The notes below the pieces were generated by a model. The model saw only the letters and a program-made list of their open reading frames with translations, ran no database searches and was not told the origin of the DNA. The position numbers and the translations under genes were made by a program. A stretch of DNA of 64,000 nt from Erwinia tasmaniensis Et1/99 (GTDB taxonomy: Bacteria > Pseudomonadota > Gammaproteobacteria > Enterobacterales > Enterobacteriaceae): assembly GCF_000026185.1 (NCBI RefSeq), contig NC_010694.1, positions 2,418,001 through 2,482,000 of the forward strand. Direction: 5' to 3'. Of the stretch, positions 22,490 to 32,584 are shown piece by piece (the stretch's first letter is position 1; every line of letters begins with the position of its first letter).

Positions 22490-24766
22490 TTAATGGACCG
22501 TACCTTCAGCCTTGCGCTTCTCCGCGCTCAGGAAGTGGTAGGTCAGCTGGTTTTTCTCTCTATCCAGCGCCACGGAGACCGAGCCGCCATCAACGAGGGA
22601 ACCAAATAGCAGTTCATTGGCCAGCGGCTTCTTGAGGTTTTCCTGTACGGTACGCGCCATAGGGCGGGCACCCATCGCCTTGTCGTAGCCCTTCTCTGCC
22701 AGCCAGTCGCGCGCATCATCGCTTACTTCCAGCGAAACGCCTTTCGCATCAAGCTGCGCCTGCAGTTCAACAATGAACTTGTCGACAACCTGGTGAATAA
22801 CAGCCTGGTCAAGGTGTTTAAACCAGATGATGTTATCCAGACGGTTTCGGAATTCAGGCGTGAAGATTTTTTTGATCTCCTCCATTGCATCCGTGCTGTT
22901 ATCCTGCTGGATCAGGCCAATTGATTTGCGCTCGGTTTCACGTACTCCGGCGTTAGTGGTCATGACCAGCACCACGTTGCGGAAATCCGCCTTACGGCCG
23001 TTGTTATCGGTCAGCATCCCGTTATCCATCACCTGCAACAGGAGATTAAATACGTCAGGATGCGCTTTCTCAATTTCATCCAGCAGCACCACCGCGTGCG
23101 GATGTTTGATCACCGCATCTGTGAGCAAACCGCCCTGATCGAAGCCCACATAGCCAGGAGGTGCACCAATCAAACGGCTGACGGTATGGCGCTCCATATA
23201 TTCGGACATATCAAAACGCAGCAGCTCGATGCCCAACGCTTTCGCCAGCTGGACCGTCACTTCGGTTTTCCCGACCCCGGTTGGGCCGGCAAACAGGAAA
23301 GAGCCGACCGGTTTACGATCCTGCCCCAGCCCGGCACGACTCATTTTGATCGCCTCGGTCAGCACTTCAATTGCATTGTCCTGTCCGAACACCAGCATTT
23401 TCAGGCGATCACCCAGCGTTTTCAACGAATCACGGTCGGAGGCCGAAACGCTCTTTTCCGGGATGCGGGCAATACGCGCCACCACGGTTTCAATATCCGC
23501 CACGTTGATGGTTTTCTTGCGTTTGCTGACCGGCATCAGACGCGCACGCGCCCCGGCCTCGTCGATAACATCGATCGCTTTATCGGGCAGATGGCGATCG
23601 TTAATGTACTTCACCGCCAGTTCCACCGCCGCTCTCACCGCTTTCGCGGTGTAACGTACATCGTGATGCGCTTCATACTTCGGCTTCAGGCCGGTAATGA
23701 TCTGTACCGTTTCATCGATGGAGGGTTCAGTAATATCTATTTTTTGGAAACGGCGTGCCAGAGCACGATCTTTCTCAAAGATATTGCTGAATTCCTGATA
23801 GGTCGTAGAACCCATTACGCGAATTTTACCGCCCGATAGCAGCGGTTTAATCAGGTTTGCCGCATCCACCTGGCCACCAGAAGCCGCACCCGCACCGATG
23901 ATAGTGTGAATTTCATCAATAAACAGGATACTATTTTTATCCTGCTCCAGCTGTTTCAACAGGGCTTTGAAGCGCTTTTCAAAATCGCCGCGATATTTTG
24001 TCCCGGCCAACAGCGAGCCGATATCCAGCGAATAAATGGTGCACTCTTTGATCACTTCCGGCACATCGCCCTGCACAATCCGCCAGGCCAGCCCTTCTGC
24101 AATCGCGGTTTTACCCACGCCGGACTCACCGACCAGCAGCGGATTATTTTTACGTCGGCGGCAGAGTACCTGTACAGTACGTTCCAGCTCTTTATCGCGG
24201 CCAATCAGCGGGTCGATCCCTCCGACCTGGGCAAGCTGGTTGAGGTTGGTGGTGAAATTTTCCATACGTTCCTCCCCGCCTGCCTGCTCTTCATTAACAG
24301 GATTTTCTGCACCCGATGCCGGGCCAGGCTCATCTTTACGCGTACCGTGAGAAATAAAGTTCACGACGTCAAGGCGGCTAACTTCATGTTTACGCAGCAA
24401 ATAGGCGGCCTGCGACTCCTGTTCGCTAAAAATAGCAACCAGGACGTTGGCGCCGGCCACTTCGCTGCGGCCCGACGACTGCACATGGAAAACCGCACGT
24501 TGCAGCACGCGCTGAAAGCTCAGCGTGGGCTGCGTATCGCGCTCTTCTTCGCTCGCCGGCAGAACCGGGGTGGTTTGTTCAATAAAGGCTTCAAGCTCCT
24601 GACGTAATGCCACGATATCCACCGCACAGGCTTCCAGTGCCTCTCTGGCCGACGGGTTACTCAACAGGGCCAGTAACAGATGTTCGACGGTCATAAACTC
24701 ATGACGGTGCTCACGCGCTCTGGCGAAAGCCATATTTAAACTGAGTTCCAGTTCTTGGTTGAGCAT
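22490..24766 (-). CDS. clpA: ATP-dependent Clp protease ATP-binding subunit ClpA
   Basis: The 758-residue AAA+ unfoldase feeds ClpP. The N domain (about 1-150) carries the ClpS docking surface. Two AAA+ modules follow, with Walker [11 protein letters not shown] (about 214) and [10 protein letters not shown] (about 495). The ClpP-binding IGL loop is present in KSIGLIQ. Start [16 protein letters not shown] matches E. coli; the open frame has two extra codons upstream. clpS lies 28 bases upstream in the same operon, and aat, which makes the N-degrons, is close by on the other strand. Confidence 0.98.
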   Translation of the reverse strand: MLNQELELSLNMAFARAREHRHEFMTVEHLLLALLSNPSAREALEACAVDIVALRQELEAFIEQTTPVLPASEEERDTQPTLSFQRVLQRAVFHVQSSGRSEVAGANVLVAIFSEQESQAAYLLRKHEVSRLDVVNFISHGTRKDEPGPASGAENPVNEEQAGGEERMENFTTNLNQLAQVGGIDPLIGRDKELERTVQVLCRRRKNNPLLVGESGVGKTAIAEGLAWRIVQGDVPEVIKECTIYSLDIGSLLAGTKYRGDFEKRFKALLKQLEQDKNSILFIDEIHTIIGAGAASGGQVDAANLIKPLLSGGKIRVMGSTTYQEFSNIFEKDRALARRFQKIDITEPSIDETVQIITGLKPKYEAHHDVRYTAKAVRAAVELAVKYINDRHLPDKAIDVIDEAGARARLMPVSKRKKTINVADIETVVARIARIPEKSVSASDRDSLKTLGDRLKMLVFGQDNAIEVLTEAIKMSRAGLGQDRKPVGSFLFAGPTGVGKTEVTVQLAKALGIELLRFDMSEYMERHTVSRLIGAPPGYVGFDQGGLLTDAVIKHPHAVVLLDEIEKAHPDVFNLLLQVMDNGMLTDNNGRKADFRNVVLVMTTNAGVRETERKSIGLIQQDNSTDAMEEIKKIFTPEFRNRLDNIIWFKHLDQAVIHQVVDKFIVELQAQLDAKGVSLEVSDDARDWLAEKGYDKAMGARPMARTVQENLKKPLANELLFGSLVDGGSVSVALDREKNQLTYHFLSAEKRKAEGTVH

Positions 24767-24794
24767 AGGCACCTCTCACAGTAGATCGCCTTTT

Positions 24795-25115
24795 TCAGGC
24801 TTTTTCCAGCGTACATAGCAACGGATGCTCATTATCCCTGGCATACTTATTCACATGAGCGACTTTGGTTTCTGCCACTTCGGCGGTGAAAACACCGCAA
24901 ATCGCTTTGCCCTGGTAGTGAACGGTAAGCATCAGTTGCGTTGCACGTTCAATATCATAAGAAAAGAACTTTTGCAGAACGTCAATAACAAATTCCATAG
25001 GGGTGAAATCGTCATTGTTCAAAATAACCTTATACATTGATGGCGGCTTAAGCTCTTCACGGACTTTATCGTCCGCAAGCTGTTCAAAATTAAGCCAGTC
25101 GTTAGTCTTTCCCAT
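24795..25115 (-). CDS. clpS: ClpA adaptor ClpS (N-recognin)
   Basis: This 106-residue adaptor binds Leu, Phe, Tyr or Trp N-termini and delivers them to ClpA. The core [19 protein letters not shown] contains the substrate-pocket residues (the N-D-D/T-P-M region), with conserved YHGK-like [17 protein letters not shown] later. It lies upstream of clpA in the same operon. Confidence 0.98.
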   Translation of the reverse strand: MGKTNDWLNFEQLADDKVREELKPPSMYKVILNNDDFTPMEFVIDVLQKFFSYDIERATQLMLTVHYQGKAICGVFTAEVAETKVAHVNKYARDNEHPLLCTLEKA

Positions 25116-25470
25116 ATTTATCCAGTGTGCTTAGCATAACTTTCGTCAGACTAACATCATTCAGGCCAGGAATAACCAGAACAATATGTCATACAGGGTG
25201 GTTGAGATGGTGTTGCGGCACCGTCAACAGTGGCCTTTATCCGTGAACGCGCAGAAGCTTTAACTGCCTTAAATATAGATGCTTTTTTCCGAGACATCGC
25301 CCTTCATTTGCTTACCTCTGCGCGGCGATCGCTTGCCGTGCTGCGTCTCTGGCCAGGCCCTGACCTGATATTCAGGGCCGCTTTGATCAATATGGGTGGT
25401 GGTGTGCCGATTTCAAGTGCCGTCCGATCATCCTTTGCAAAACGTAAATCAGCCACCTTAAGACCAGCGC
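25116..25470. other. Gap where cspD, macAB and ybjX lie in E. coli
   Basis: In E. coli cspD is divergent from clpS, and macA-macB and ybjX follow before ybjD. Here only about 355 bases separate clpS from the end of ybjD. I looked for the conserved CspD opening (KGTVKWFNNAKGFGFI) in the surrounding frames and did not see it. The region should contain the clpS promoter. Open frames here on either strand look like chance readings of GC-rich DNA. Confidence 0.5.
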
Positions 25471-27123
25471 TCAATCCGCTCTGCCACGCGCCAACCACTG
25501 TACCCTGGCAAACATTTTACGCAGCAAAACCGGCACCGCCTCCGTTCCCCTTTCTGCCGCCTCCATCGCCACGGCAATCGCCAGCTCAGGTTTTGATGAG
25601 TGGTGAACCGCTTTAGCGATAATCCGCCGCATATTCATTGCTGCACCAGAGGGCAACCGGGCGAAACGATGATAAACCTCAGAAAATCCCTGCCTGTACA
25701 GGAAATGCTCCATATCCAGTGCGGGTAATTGTGTCAGATGCTGCTGTTCGTCTTCCCCCTCCAGCAGGCTACGGGCGGTGGCGGCATATTTTTTTCCTGC
25801 TTCATCGCCATCGGTGAGCACATACCATTCAATGCCCATTTGCACGGCAAACTTCAGCAACGGCCGCAGACCACACTGGGCAAACTCAATGACCTTTACC
25901 CCTTCAGCAGCAAAATGATGGCCGCACTGGCGCGCCAGTTCATTCATCACCCAGACTTCGGTTTCGCCCTCGACTAACAGCCAGCAGCGGGCAAAGAGCG
26001 AAGAAGGGCGGTTGAAGCGGATATGAAAAGCAATACGGCGGCTCTCTTCAGCGCTCATACCGCCGGGGCCGATACGCCAGACGGCAATCCGTTCAGGCTC
26101 ACGGATCAGCCTACAGATCTGTTCCACCGGAACCTGCGACAGTAGTTCTCCAGAATTGGTGGTGGTGATTTTTTGCAACGGCAGCAGGTTAAGCAACCCC
26201 CACGCCACCGCCAGCATAATCGGGTGCAGACGCGTTTCCGGATCTTCAATCAGCAACAGCGGACGCGCCTGGGGATCAAGCTGATGCGCCCCTCTCACCT
26301 GTACCAACAGCGCAAACATGCGCAGGAGGATCACTTTGCGACTGCGGCTATCCGCCTCGGCTATCAGCTGATTGATATTATCCAGGTAGCGCCAGCCGCT
26401 GCGGGAGGCCAACTGGTGAGATAAACGACCGCTTTGTGATGCTGCGGCCGGTTGATGCAGTGAAAAATAGTGCTCCAGCAGCTGTTGCATGGTCGTCAAT
26501 CCCTGACGCAGTGCGCTGTCGGTCAGGTTTTGCGGGCGTGACTGCAAATCACGCGTCAGGGTATCAATTTGCTCTGCCAACGCATTAAAGCCGGCCTCGT
26601 CGCTGTGCTGCGTAGGCTCAAGGTGCATGCGGCGGTTAAACCGCGCATCGCGCAGGCGCAGAACCGGATGCAGGCGCTTAAGCGTGTCGACCAGCATGGC
26701 GCGTTCTCCCGCCAGTACCTCACCGCGAGCGTCGAGAAATTGGTGCCGGGTGATCGCCGTGCCTTCCTTCAGCAGTTCACCCTGCACCTGATAACAGAGT
26801 TGATAAGCGCCCCCTTCCCCCCGCTGCCACAGGCCGCTAAACGCCGCATAGCGCGGTGCCTGGCGCTGTCCGGCCTCGTACTCACGAAAGGTAAAACGGA
26901 TATGGATATTGCGCTCGCGCCGGTGGGCATCGCCCGGCGGAAAATGAAAGTCCCCGGCGCTGAATTGATAAAGTTCTCCAGGCCCCAATAATAGCGTCAA
27001 CGCATCCAGCAGGCTGGATTTCCCCCAGGCATTTTCGCCGATTAAAACGTTGTCTTCTTCCAGCTTAAGAGACAGCCGGTTAATGCCACGAAATCCGCTA
27101 ACGGCGATTTTTTCCAGGATCAT
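25471..27123 (-). CDS. ybjD: OLD-family ATP-dependent endonuclease, YbjD-type
   Basis: The 550-residue protein joins an N-terminal ABC-type ATPase (Walker A GENAWGKSSLLDAL, about residues 29-42; the LLLIEDPETRLHP Walker B/D-loop region) to a C-terminal TOPRIM nuclease domain. TOPRIM signatures are WLLVEGETEVW (about 375) and LTDGDEAGKKY (about 435). Length and layout match E. coli YbjD (552). OLD nucleases include phage P2 Old, and some act with GajB in Gabija defence. No GajB-like UvrD helicase is adjacent, so this is a solitary class 1-type OLD protein whose cellular role is not established. Confidence 0.9.
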   Translation of the reverse strand: MILEKIAVSGFRGINRLSLKLEEDNVLIGENAWGKSSLLDALTLLLGPGELYQFSAGDFHFPPGDAHRRERNIHIRFTFREYEAGQRQAPRYAAFSGLWQRGEGGAYQLCYQVQGELLKEGTAITRHQFLDARGEVLAGERAMLVDTLKRLHPVLRLRDARFNRRMHLEPTQHSDEAGFNALAEQIDTLTRDLQSRPQNLTDSALRQGLTTMQQLLEHYFSLHQPAAASQSGRLSHQLASRSGWRYLDNINQLIAEADSRSRKVILLRMFALLVQVRGAHQLDPQARPLLLIEDPETRLHPIMLAVAWGLLNLLPLQKITTTNSGELLSQVPVEQICRLIREPERIAVWRIGPGGMSAEESRRIAFHIRFNRPSSLFARCWLLVEGETEVWVMNELARQCGHHFAAEGVKVIEFAQCGLRPLLKFAVQMGIEWYVLTDGDEAGKKYAATARSLLEGEDEQQHLTQLPALDMEHFLYRQGFSEVYHRFARLPSGAAMNMRRIIAKAVHHSSKPELAIAVAMEAAERGTEAVPVLLRKMFARVQWLARGRAD

Positions 27124-27296
27124 TTTTGCCTTTGCCTCCCTCTTTCATATATTGAGAATGGTTGGCAGCAGGCGCAGGGTCAAGGAGAAACGGCTTGTTT
27201 CATACCACTATCCCCGCAGGCGTTAACCTGAACTATGCTTGTGCAGCAACTTATCCCTTCCGGCTGAAGGATAATGCCTTAACTGAGGAGAAAAGC

Positions 27297-29018
27297 ATGA
27301 AGCAAACCGTTGCATCACTGGTAGCAAAAACGCTGGAAAGCGCCGGCGTTAAACGTATCTGGGGCGTCACCGGCGACTCGCTGAACGGCCTGAGCGACAG
27401 CCTGAACCAAATGGGCACCATTGCATGGATGCCCACCCGCCATGAAGAGGTGGCTGCTTTCGCCGCTGGGGCAGAAGCGCATATGACAGGCGAACTGGCG
27501 GTCTGCGCCGGTTCATGCGGACCGGGTAATCTTCACCTGATTAACGGTCTTTTCGACTGCCACCGCAACCATGTTCCGGTACTGGCTATCGCGGCGCATA
27601 TTCCTTCAAGTGAAATCGGCAGTAACTATTTCCAGGAAACGCACCCTCAGGAGCTGTTCCGTGAGTGCAGTCACTATTGCGAACTGGTGTCCAGTGCGGA
27701 ACAGCTACCACAGGTGCTGGGCATTGCAATGCGTAAAGCGATCCTTAATCGGGGCGTGTCGGTGGTGGTGTTACCCGGTGATGTGGCGCTACAGCCGGCA
27801 CCTGAAGATGCCACCCCAGACTGGTATCCACCACGACTGCCGCAGGTGCAGCCGGTGCCCGATGAGCTGGCCAGTCTGGCGGCGACCCTTAATCAGTCCG
27901 AGAAAATCACCCTGCTCTGCGGTAGCGGTTGTGCCGGTGCTCACGCCGAAGTGGTCAAACTGGCTGAAACCCTGAAAGCGCCGATCGTACATGCGCTGCG
28001 CGGCAAAGAGTACATAGAATACGATAATCCTTATGACGTCGGGATGACCGGCCTGATCGGCTTTTCTTCCGGCTATCACGCCATGATGAATGCCGATACG
28101 CTGCTGGTGCTCGGCAGCCAGTTCCCTTATCGCGCTTTCTATCCGCCGAAAGCGAAAATCATCCAGATCGATATCAATCCCGGCAGCATTGGCAGCCATT
28201 GCCACGTTGATATGGCGCTGGTGGGCGATATTAAAACCACCACTCGCGCCCTGCTGCCGCAGCTGACGGTGAAAACCGAGCGTAAGTTCCTCGATAAAGC
28301 CCTGAAGCATTATGTTGAGGCGCGCAAAGACCTGGATTCACTGGCCACCGCCAACGATAATCAGGCGATCCATCCGCAGTATCTCGCGCAACAAATCAGT
28401 CAACATGCCAGTGAGGACGCCATCTTTACCTGCGATGTCGGAACGCCGACCGTGTGGGCCGCGCGCTATCTGAAAATGAACGGCAGGCGGCGTCTGATAG
28501 GTTCTTTCAGCCACGGATCTATGGCCAACGCCATGCCGCAGGCAATTGGCGCCCAGGCGATTGACCCACAGCGCCAGGTGATTGCCCTGTGCGGTGACGG
28601 CGGTTTCAGCATGCTAATGGGGGATTTCCTGTCGCTGGCGCAGCTTAAACTGCCGGTGAAAATCGTGGTGTTTAACAACAGCGTGCTGGGGTTTGTCGCG
28701 ATGGAGATGAAGGCGGGCGGCTATCTGACCGACGGCACCGAGCTGAACAACCCCAACTTTGCCGCCATTGCCAACGCCTGTGGGGTGAAGGGCATTCGCG
28801 TGGAACGGGCATCTCAGCTGGATGAAGCGCTGCGCGAGGCGCTGGCCCACGATGGCCCAGTGCTGGTTGACGTGGTCACCGCGACCGACGAGTTAGCCAT
28901 GCCGCCGCAGATAAAGCTGGAACAGGCCAAAGGGTTCAGCCTGTATATGCTGCGGGCGATCATTAGCGGTCGCGGCGATGAGGTGATCGATCTGGCTAAA
29001 ACCAACTGGCTGCGGTAA
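27297..29018 (+). CDS. poxB: Pyruvate dehydrogenase (ubiquinone) PoxB
   Basis: The 573-residue peripheral-membrane flavoenzyme oxidises pyruvate to acetate and CO2 with electrons passed to ubiquinone. The TPP-binding signature is [15 protein letters not shown] with the downstream NN (VFNNSVLGF), and the conserved N-terminal glutamate is in [13 protein letters not shown]. The C-terminal helix that binds the membrane on activation is present ([20 protein letters not shown]). I chose the ATG after GAGGAG because it matches E. coli PoxB (572). In E. coli hcr, hcp, lysO and aqpZ lie between poxB and ybjD; here they do not. Expression in E. coli depends on RpoS. Confidence 0.97.
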   Translation: MKQTVASLVAKTLESAGVKRIWGVTGDSLNGLSDSLNQMGTIAWMPTRHEEVAAFAAGAEAHMTGELAVCAGSCGPGNLHLINGLFDCHRNHVPVLAIAAHIPSSEIGSNYFQETHPQELFRECSHYCELVSSAEQLPQVLGIAMRKAILNRGVSVVVLPGDVALQPAPEDATPDWYPPRLPQVQPVPDELASLAATLNQSEKITLLCGSGCAGAHAEVVKLAETLKAPIVHALRGKEYIEYDNPYDVGMTGLIGFSSGYHAMMNADTLLVLGSQFPYRAFYPPKAKIIQIDINPGSIGSHCHVDMALVGDIKTTTRALLPQLTVKTERKFLDKALKHYVEARKDLDSLATANDNQAIHPQYLAQQISQHASEDAIFTCDVGTPTVWAARYLKMNGRRRLIGSFSHGSMANAMPQAIGAQAIDPQRQVIALCGDGGFSMLMGDFLSLAQLKLPVKIVVFNNSVLGFVAMEMKAGGYLTDGTELNNPNFAAIANACGVKGIRVERASQLDEALREALAHDGPVLVDVVTATDELAMPPQIKLEQAKGFSLYMLRAIISGRGDEVIDLAKTNWLR

Positions 29019-29035
29019 CAGGGTTCAGGGCGATA

Positions 29036-29104
29036 TGACGGACGCGGCGGCGTCGCTCCGCTCGAAGCGCGGGCCTTGTACCGCGCTACGCTCACCGTCC
29101 GTCA
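29036..29104. repeat. Inverted repeat between convergent poxB and amiD
   Basis: TGACGGACG at 29036-29044 and its perfect complement CGTCCGTCA at 29096-29104 enclose 51 GC-rich bases. The inner part also contains short self-complementary motifs (CGCTCGAAGCG). It fills nearly the whole 91-base gap. It could act as a bidirectional terminator or be a REP-like dispersed element; copy number elsewhere cannot be judged from this window. Confidence 0.6.
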
Positions 29105-29109
29105 AATTT

Positions 29110-29952
29110 CTACTGCTCACCGTATTTTTCCACCAGCGCGGCGGCAATAGCTTCCGTTTCAGCATCCGCCACGCCGCGATAATCTGTCGGACGAAAGTGC
29201 ATCTGAAATGCCGTAATCAGCGCCTGCTGCTGATACGGCTGCATCTGCGTAGGCACTTCGTAGCCATAGGTCGCCAGCAGGCCCAGCAGCTTCACCTTGT
29301 CTGCCCGTTGGTTAACCGGCCGTCCGGCCAGATAAAACGCCACGCGGTCATCATCAGGCCAGGCGCCGACGCCCTGCGCGGCGAGCCAGTGCCAGGGAAA
29401 CAGCGGCCCGGGGTCCTGCTTGCGCAGCGGCGCGATATCGCTGTGCGCCACCACGTCCTGCGGGCTGATGCCATAACGCTGCACGATATCACGCATCAGC
29501 GGCAACAGCGCCGCCATCTGCCCATCGGGAAACGGCGCCCAGTCCACGCCGGCGTTAGTCCGCTTCCAGCCTGCGTTTTCCAGCTCAATACCGATAGAAG
29601 TATCGTTCAGCCGGGTGGCACCGCGCCAGAAGCTGACCCCCGCATGCCAGGCCAGCATCGACTCTGGCACCAGCCGCCACACCAGCGGCTGGCCGTCATA
29701 TTTCGGCGGCGCGGCGGGGAGCAAATAGTGCGCGCTAACGCTACGATCGGTCAGTACGTTAAGCGAACGCGAAAAATCTCCGGCCGTATAGTGAATAACC
29801 AGCACCTTAATGCGCGGACGCGCACCGAAAGCCTCCTGCCGGGTATCCACCATATACCCGTGCTGCGGCTGAAGCCCCTGCGGGGTTATTGAGGTAAAAA
29901 GGAAGAGGGTTAACAGCACCCACAGCGGCCGTGTGACGGACAGAGGACGCAT
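29110..29952 (-). CDS. amiD: N-acetylmuramoyl-L-alanine amidase AmiD, non-lipoprotein variant
   Basis: The 280-residue zinc amidase of the Amidase_2 fold is homologous to E. coli AmiD, which cleaves the MurNAc-L-Ala bond, including in anhydro-muropeptides. Zinc and catalytic motifs VLVIHYTA (about 51), AWHAGVS and VVAHSDIAPLRKQDPGP are intact, followed by the C-terminal peptidoglycan-binding-like helices. The E. coli protein is an outer-membrane lipoprotein. This N-terminus ([19 protein letters not shown], then TSITPQG) is a hydrophobic signal with no cysteine, and I see no cysteine anywhere in the protein. It would therefore be periplasmic or anchored by the uncleaved signal. It overlaps ybjQ by one base (TAATG). 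Confidence 0.93.
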   Translation of the reverse strand: MRPLSVTRPLWVLLTLFLFTSITPQGLQPQHGYMVDTRQEAFGARPRIKVLVIHYTAGDFSRSLNVLTDRSVSAHYLLPAAPPKYDGQPLVWRLVPESMLAWHAGVSFWRGATRLNDTSIGIELENAGWKRTNAGVDWAPFPDGQMAALLPLMRDIVQRYGISPQDVVAHSDIAPLRKQDPGPLFPWHWLAAQGVGAWPDDDRVAFYLAGRPVNQRADKVKLLGLLATYGYEVPTQMQPYQQQALITAFQMHFRPTDYRGVADAETEAIAAALVEKYGEQ

Positions 29953-30275
29953 TAGTGCCGCAGTTTAACCGCAGTACCGCTGACGCTGACCATCAGCATA
30001 CTGCTGTCTTTACCAACGGTCTCATAATCAATATCAATGCCCACCACCGCCTGAGCGCCCAGCGCTTCAGCCTGTTCTTCCAGTTCGGCAAACGCAATCT
30101 GACGCGCCTTACGCAGCTCTTTTTCATAAGCGCCGGAACGCCCGCCGACGATATCGCGGATCCCGGCAAAAAAGTCGCGGAAGATATTTGCGCCGAGGAT
30201 TGCCTCGCCGGTTACCACGCCACAGTATTCGGTTATCTGCTGGCCTTCCAGCGTGGGGGTTGTGGAAAATTTCAT
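29952..30275 (-). CDS. ybjQ: UPF0145 family protein YbjQ
   Basis: The product is 107 residues, the same as E. coli YbjQ. The family is small, oligomeric and widespread; its function is unknown. Conserved blocks are [47 protein letters not shown] and [11 protein letters not shown]. The ATG at [11 protein letters not shown] is preceded by GGAG and matches E. coli; six extra codons are open upstream. The stop overlaps the amiD start by one base, so the two are translationally coupled. Confidence 0.95.
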   Translation of the reverse strand: MKFSTTPTLEGQQITEYCGVVTGEAILGANIFRDFFAGIRDIVGGRSGAYEKELRKARQIAFAELEEQAEALGAQAVVGIDIDYETVGKDSSMLMVSVSGTAVKLRH

Positions 30276-30375
30276 ACCGATCTCCTTGTGCAAAACGGGT
30301 TGGGTTCTCAGGGTTAAGCTGAGTGACTATACTCAATGATAATGCACACCCGCTGATAACAATAAGGAAATCAGA

Positions 30376-30906
30376 ATGAAATACACGCCTTTCGCCGCCA
30401 TAGTGCCTTTGGCCCTGCTACTAAGCGCCTGTACTGCCGTGGAGCCTGCCTATAAGGACGCCGGCTCACGCCTCGGTGCATGCGTTGCTGGCGGCCCGGA
30501 CAGCGTGGCGCAGCAGTTCTACGATCTGCATGAGCAACAGCCTTCATCAGGCGTACCGGATGCGCAGCTACTGGCGAAATACCGTCCTTATTTCAGCGAC
30601 AGGTTGTATCAGTCACTCGATGGCCTACGGCGAGACGGCCAGAAAAGCGCCTCGCTGAGCGGTGATATTTTTTCCAGCGCCCGTGAAGGAGCCACACACG
30701 CCAGCGTTGCCAACTCATCGACCATTCCTAACCGCGATGCCCGCAATATTCCTCTGCGGGTGACGTTAGAACACGGCAGCAGCGAGTGGCAGGATGAAGT
30801 CTTAATGGTACGCGAAGGAAACTGCTGGGTGCTGGATGACGTGCGCTATCTTGGCGCTCATCCGCATTTAGCCAACGGTTCTCTTTATCAGCGACTGTCA
30901 AAATAA
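30376..30906 (+). CDS. ybjP: Lipoprotein YbjP
   Basis: The product is a 176-residue predicted lipoprotein, homologous to E. coli YbjP (171). The signal peptide ends in the lipobox LLSAC at about residues 15-19, with threonine at +2, which favours sorting to the outer membrane. The mature part has a DUF3828-like look (DLHEQQPSSG, FSDRLYQSLDGLRRDG, NCWVLDDVRYLG). Role unknown. It is divergent from ybjQ-amiD and upstream of artPIQM, as in E. coli. Confidence 0.92.
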   Translation: MKYTPFAAIVPLALLLSACTAVEPAYKDAGSRLGACVAGGPDSVAQQFYDLHEQQPSSGVPDAQLLAKYRPYFSDRLYQSLDGLRRDGQKSASLSGDIFSSAREGATHASVANSSTIPNRDARNIPLRVTLEHGSSEWQDEVLMVREGNCWVLDDVRYLGAHPHLANGSLYQRLSK

Positions 30907-31105
30907 GGGTTTTCTGCGTGCCTGTTGTGCGGCGCGCAGATTTGAATAACCACGACGGATGGCGACTAAGAGACTTCAGAACGCGCTATGATGTGCTACG
31001 CTTCACTCTTTCTGCCAACAAAAATAAATTTTAACGCACGATGATTGCATAACTATTCTGTCGGCGTTAAGATTTGCGCCATCAATTGCTATTCACTTTA
31101 TGCGC

Positions 31106-31834
31106 ATGAGTATTCAACTAAACGCTATTAACTGCTTTTACGGTGCCCACCAGGCGCTTTTTGACATTCAGCTAACCTGCCCGGAGGGCGAGACGCTGGT
31201 ATTGCTCGGGCCGAGCGGTGCCGGCAAAAGCTCCCTCCTGCGCGTGTTAAACCTGCTGGAAATGCCGCAGTCCGGTACGCTTTCCATTGCTGGCAACAAC
31301 TTTGATTTCAGTAAACCCCCTGCTGACAGCGCCGTTCGCGAACTGCGGCAAAATGTCGGCATGGTATTTCAACAGTATAATCTTTGGCCACATCTGACCG
31401 TCACACACAATCTGATTGAAGCCCCCTGCCGCGTGCTGGGCCTGAGCAAAGCACAGGCGCATGAACGGGCGAAAAAGCTGCTGGACAGGCTGCGTCTGAC
31501 CCCCTTCGCCGATCGGTATCCACTGCATCTGTCGGGGGGGCAACAGCAGCGTGTTGCCATCGCACGAGCGCTAATGATGGAACCGGCCGTGCTGCTGTTT
31601 GATGAACCTACCGCCGCACTTGACCCCGAAATCACCGCTCAGATCGTCAGCATTATCCGTGAGCTGGCGCAGACCAATATTACCCAGGTAATCGTGACCC
31701 ATGAGGTGGAAGTGGCGCGTAAAACCGCCAGCCGCGTGGTATACATGGAAAACGGTTACATCGTAGAGCAGGGTGATAACAGCCGCTTTAACCAGCCGCA
31801 AACCGAGGCGTTTGCACATTATCTTTCGCACTGA
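31106..31834 (+). CDS. artP: Arginine ABC transporter ATP-binding protein ArtP
   Basis: This 242-residue polar-amino-acid importer ATPase has Walker [13 protein letters not shown]-loop [10 protein letters not shown], signature [15 protein letters not shown], Walker [13 protein letters not shown] and switch histidine in [11 protein letters not shown] chose the second ATG ([16 protein letters not shown]), which is the E. coli start; the ATG two codons upstream is possible. Neither has a strong ribosome-binding site. It heads artPIQM, with artJ downstream on the same strand. ArgR control is expected from E. coli, but I did not find a convincing pair of ARG boxes. Confidence 0.96.
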   Translation: MSIQLNAINCFYGAHQALFDIQLTCPEGETLVLLGPSGAGKSSLLRVLNLLEMPQSGTLSIAGNNFDFSKPPADSAVRELRQNVGMVFQQYNLWPHLTVTHNLIEAPCRVLGLSKAQAHERAKKLLDRLRLTPFADRYPLHLSGGQQQRVAIARALMMEPAVLLFDEPTAALDPEITAQIVSIIRELAQTNITQVIVTHEVEVARKTASRVVYMENGYIVEQGDNSRFNQPQTEAFAHYLSH

Positions 31835-31849
31835 TTGCAGGATATAACG

Positions 31850-32581
31850 ATGAATAAAATTGTCATTGCAGCACTGTTAGCGGGTTTCAGTCTGAGCGCA
31901 GGCGCCAGCCAGACCATTCGCTTCGCCGCCGAAGCCTCTTACCCTCCGTTCGAATTTATTGATGCGGATAATAAAATTCAGGGCTTTGATGTCGACCTGG
32001 CAAATGCCCTGTGTCACGAAATTGACGCCGACTGTACCTTTACCAACCAGGCTTTTGACAGCCTTATCCCCAGCCTGAAATTCCGTCGCTTTGATGCGGT
32101 GATGTCAGGAATGGATATCACCCCAGAGCGTGAAAAACAGGTGCTGTTCACCCAGCCTTACTACGACAATTCCGCCCTGTTTATTGCCCAGAAAGGCAAA
32201 CTGGCCAATATGGATGCGCTGAAAGGCAAGCGTGTTGGCGTGCAAAACGGAACCACGCACCAGAAATACATTGGCGAGAAGCTGCCGGATGTCAAAGTGG
32301 TGCCTTACGACAGCTATCAGAATGCCGTTCTCGATTTGAAAAATGGCCGTATCGATGCCGTATTCGGTGACACCGCCGTGGTCAACGAATGGTTGAAGAA
32401 TAATCAGGAGCTGGCCCCGCTGGGTGAAAAAGTGACTGACAAAACGTATTTCGGCAACGGCCTCGGCATTGCCGTGCGTCAGGGCAATAGCGAGCTGCAG
32501 AGCAAGCTCAACGCGGCGTTGGATAAAGTGAAAGCCAACGGTACCTATAAAACTCTCTACAGCAAGTGGTTTCAGCAGTAA
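31850..32581 (+). CDS. artI: Periplasmic arginine/amino-acid-binding protein ArtI
   Basis: The 243-residue family-3 solute-binding protein has a Sec signal cleaved about residue 19 (LSAGAS-QT). The mature part carries the family block YPPFEFIDADNKIQGFDVDLANAL. It is a close paralogue of ArtJ further along, with similar blocks throughout. It sits between the ATPase and the permeases. E. coli ArtI is the less specific of the two binding proteins. Confidence 0.96.
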   Translation: MNKIVIAALLAGFSLSAGASQTIRFAAEASYPPFEFIDADNKIQGFDVDLANALCHEIDADCTFTNQAFDSLIPSLKFRRFDAVMSGMDITPEREKQVLFTQPYYDNSALFIAQKGKLANMDALKGKRVGVQNGTTHQKYIGEKLPDVKVVPYDSYQNAVLDLKNGRIDAVFGDTAVVNEWLKNNQELAPLGEKVTDKTYFGNGLGIAVRQGNSELQSKLNAALDKVKANGTYKTLYSKWFQQ

Positions 32582-32584
32582 TTA

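Noticed and set aside
23060..23839. 259-codon open frame antisense to clpA
   Set aside because: It is a shadow of the conserved clpA coding sequence; no start signal or family was recognised.
25230..25616. 128-codon open frame overlapping the end of ybjD
   Set aside because: It overlaps ybjD on the opposite strand, ends in a proline/alanine low-complexity tail, and has no family resemblance.
29035..29892. 285-codon open frame antisense to amiD
   Set aside because: It covers amiD almost exactly on the other strand, in GC-rich DNA where antisense frames stay open. AmiD motifs are clear.
31040..31100. Possible ArgR boxes before artP
   Set aside because: Two ATTC-containing segments resemble half-sites, but their spacing (about 37 bases) does not fit paired ARG boxes and the left halves do not match.
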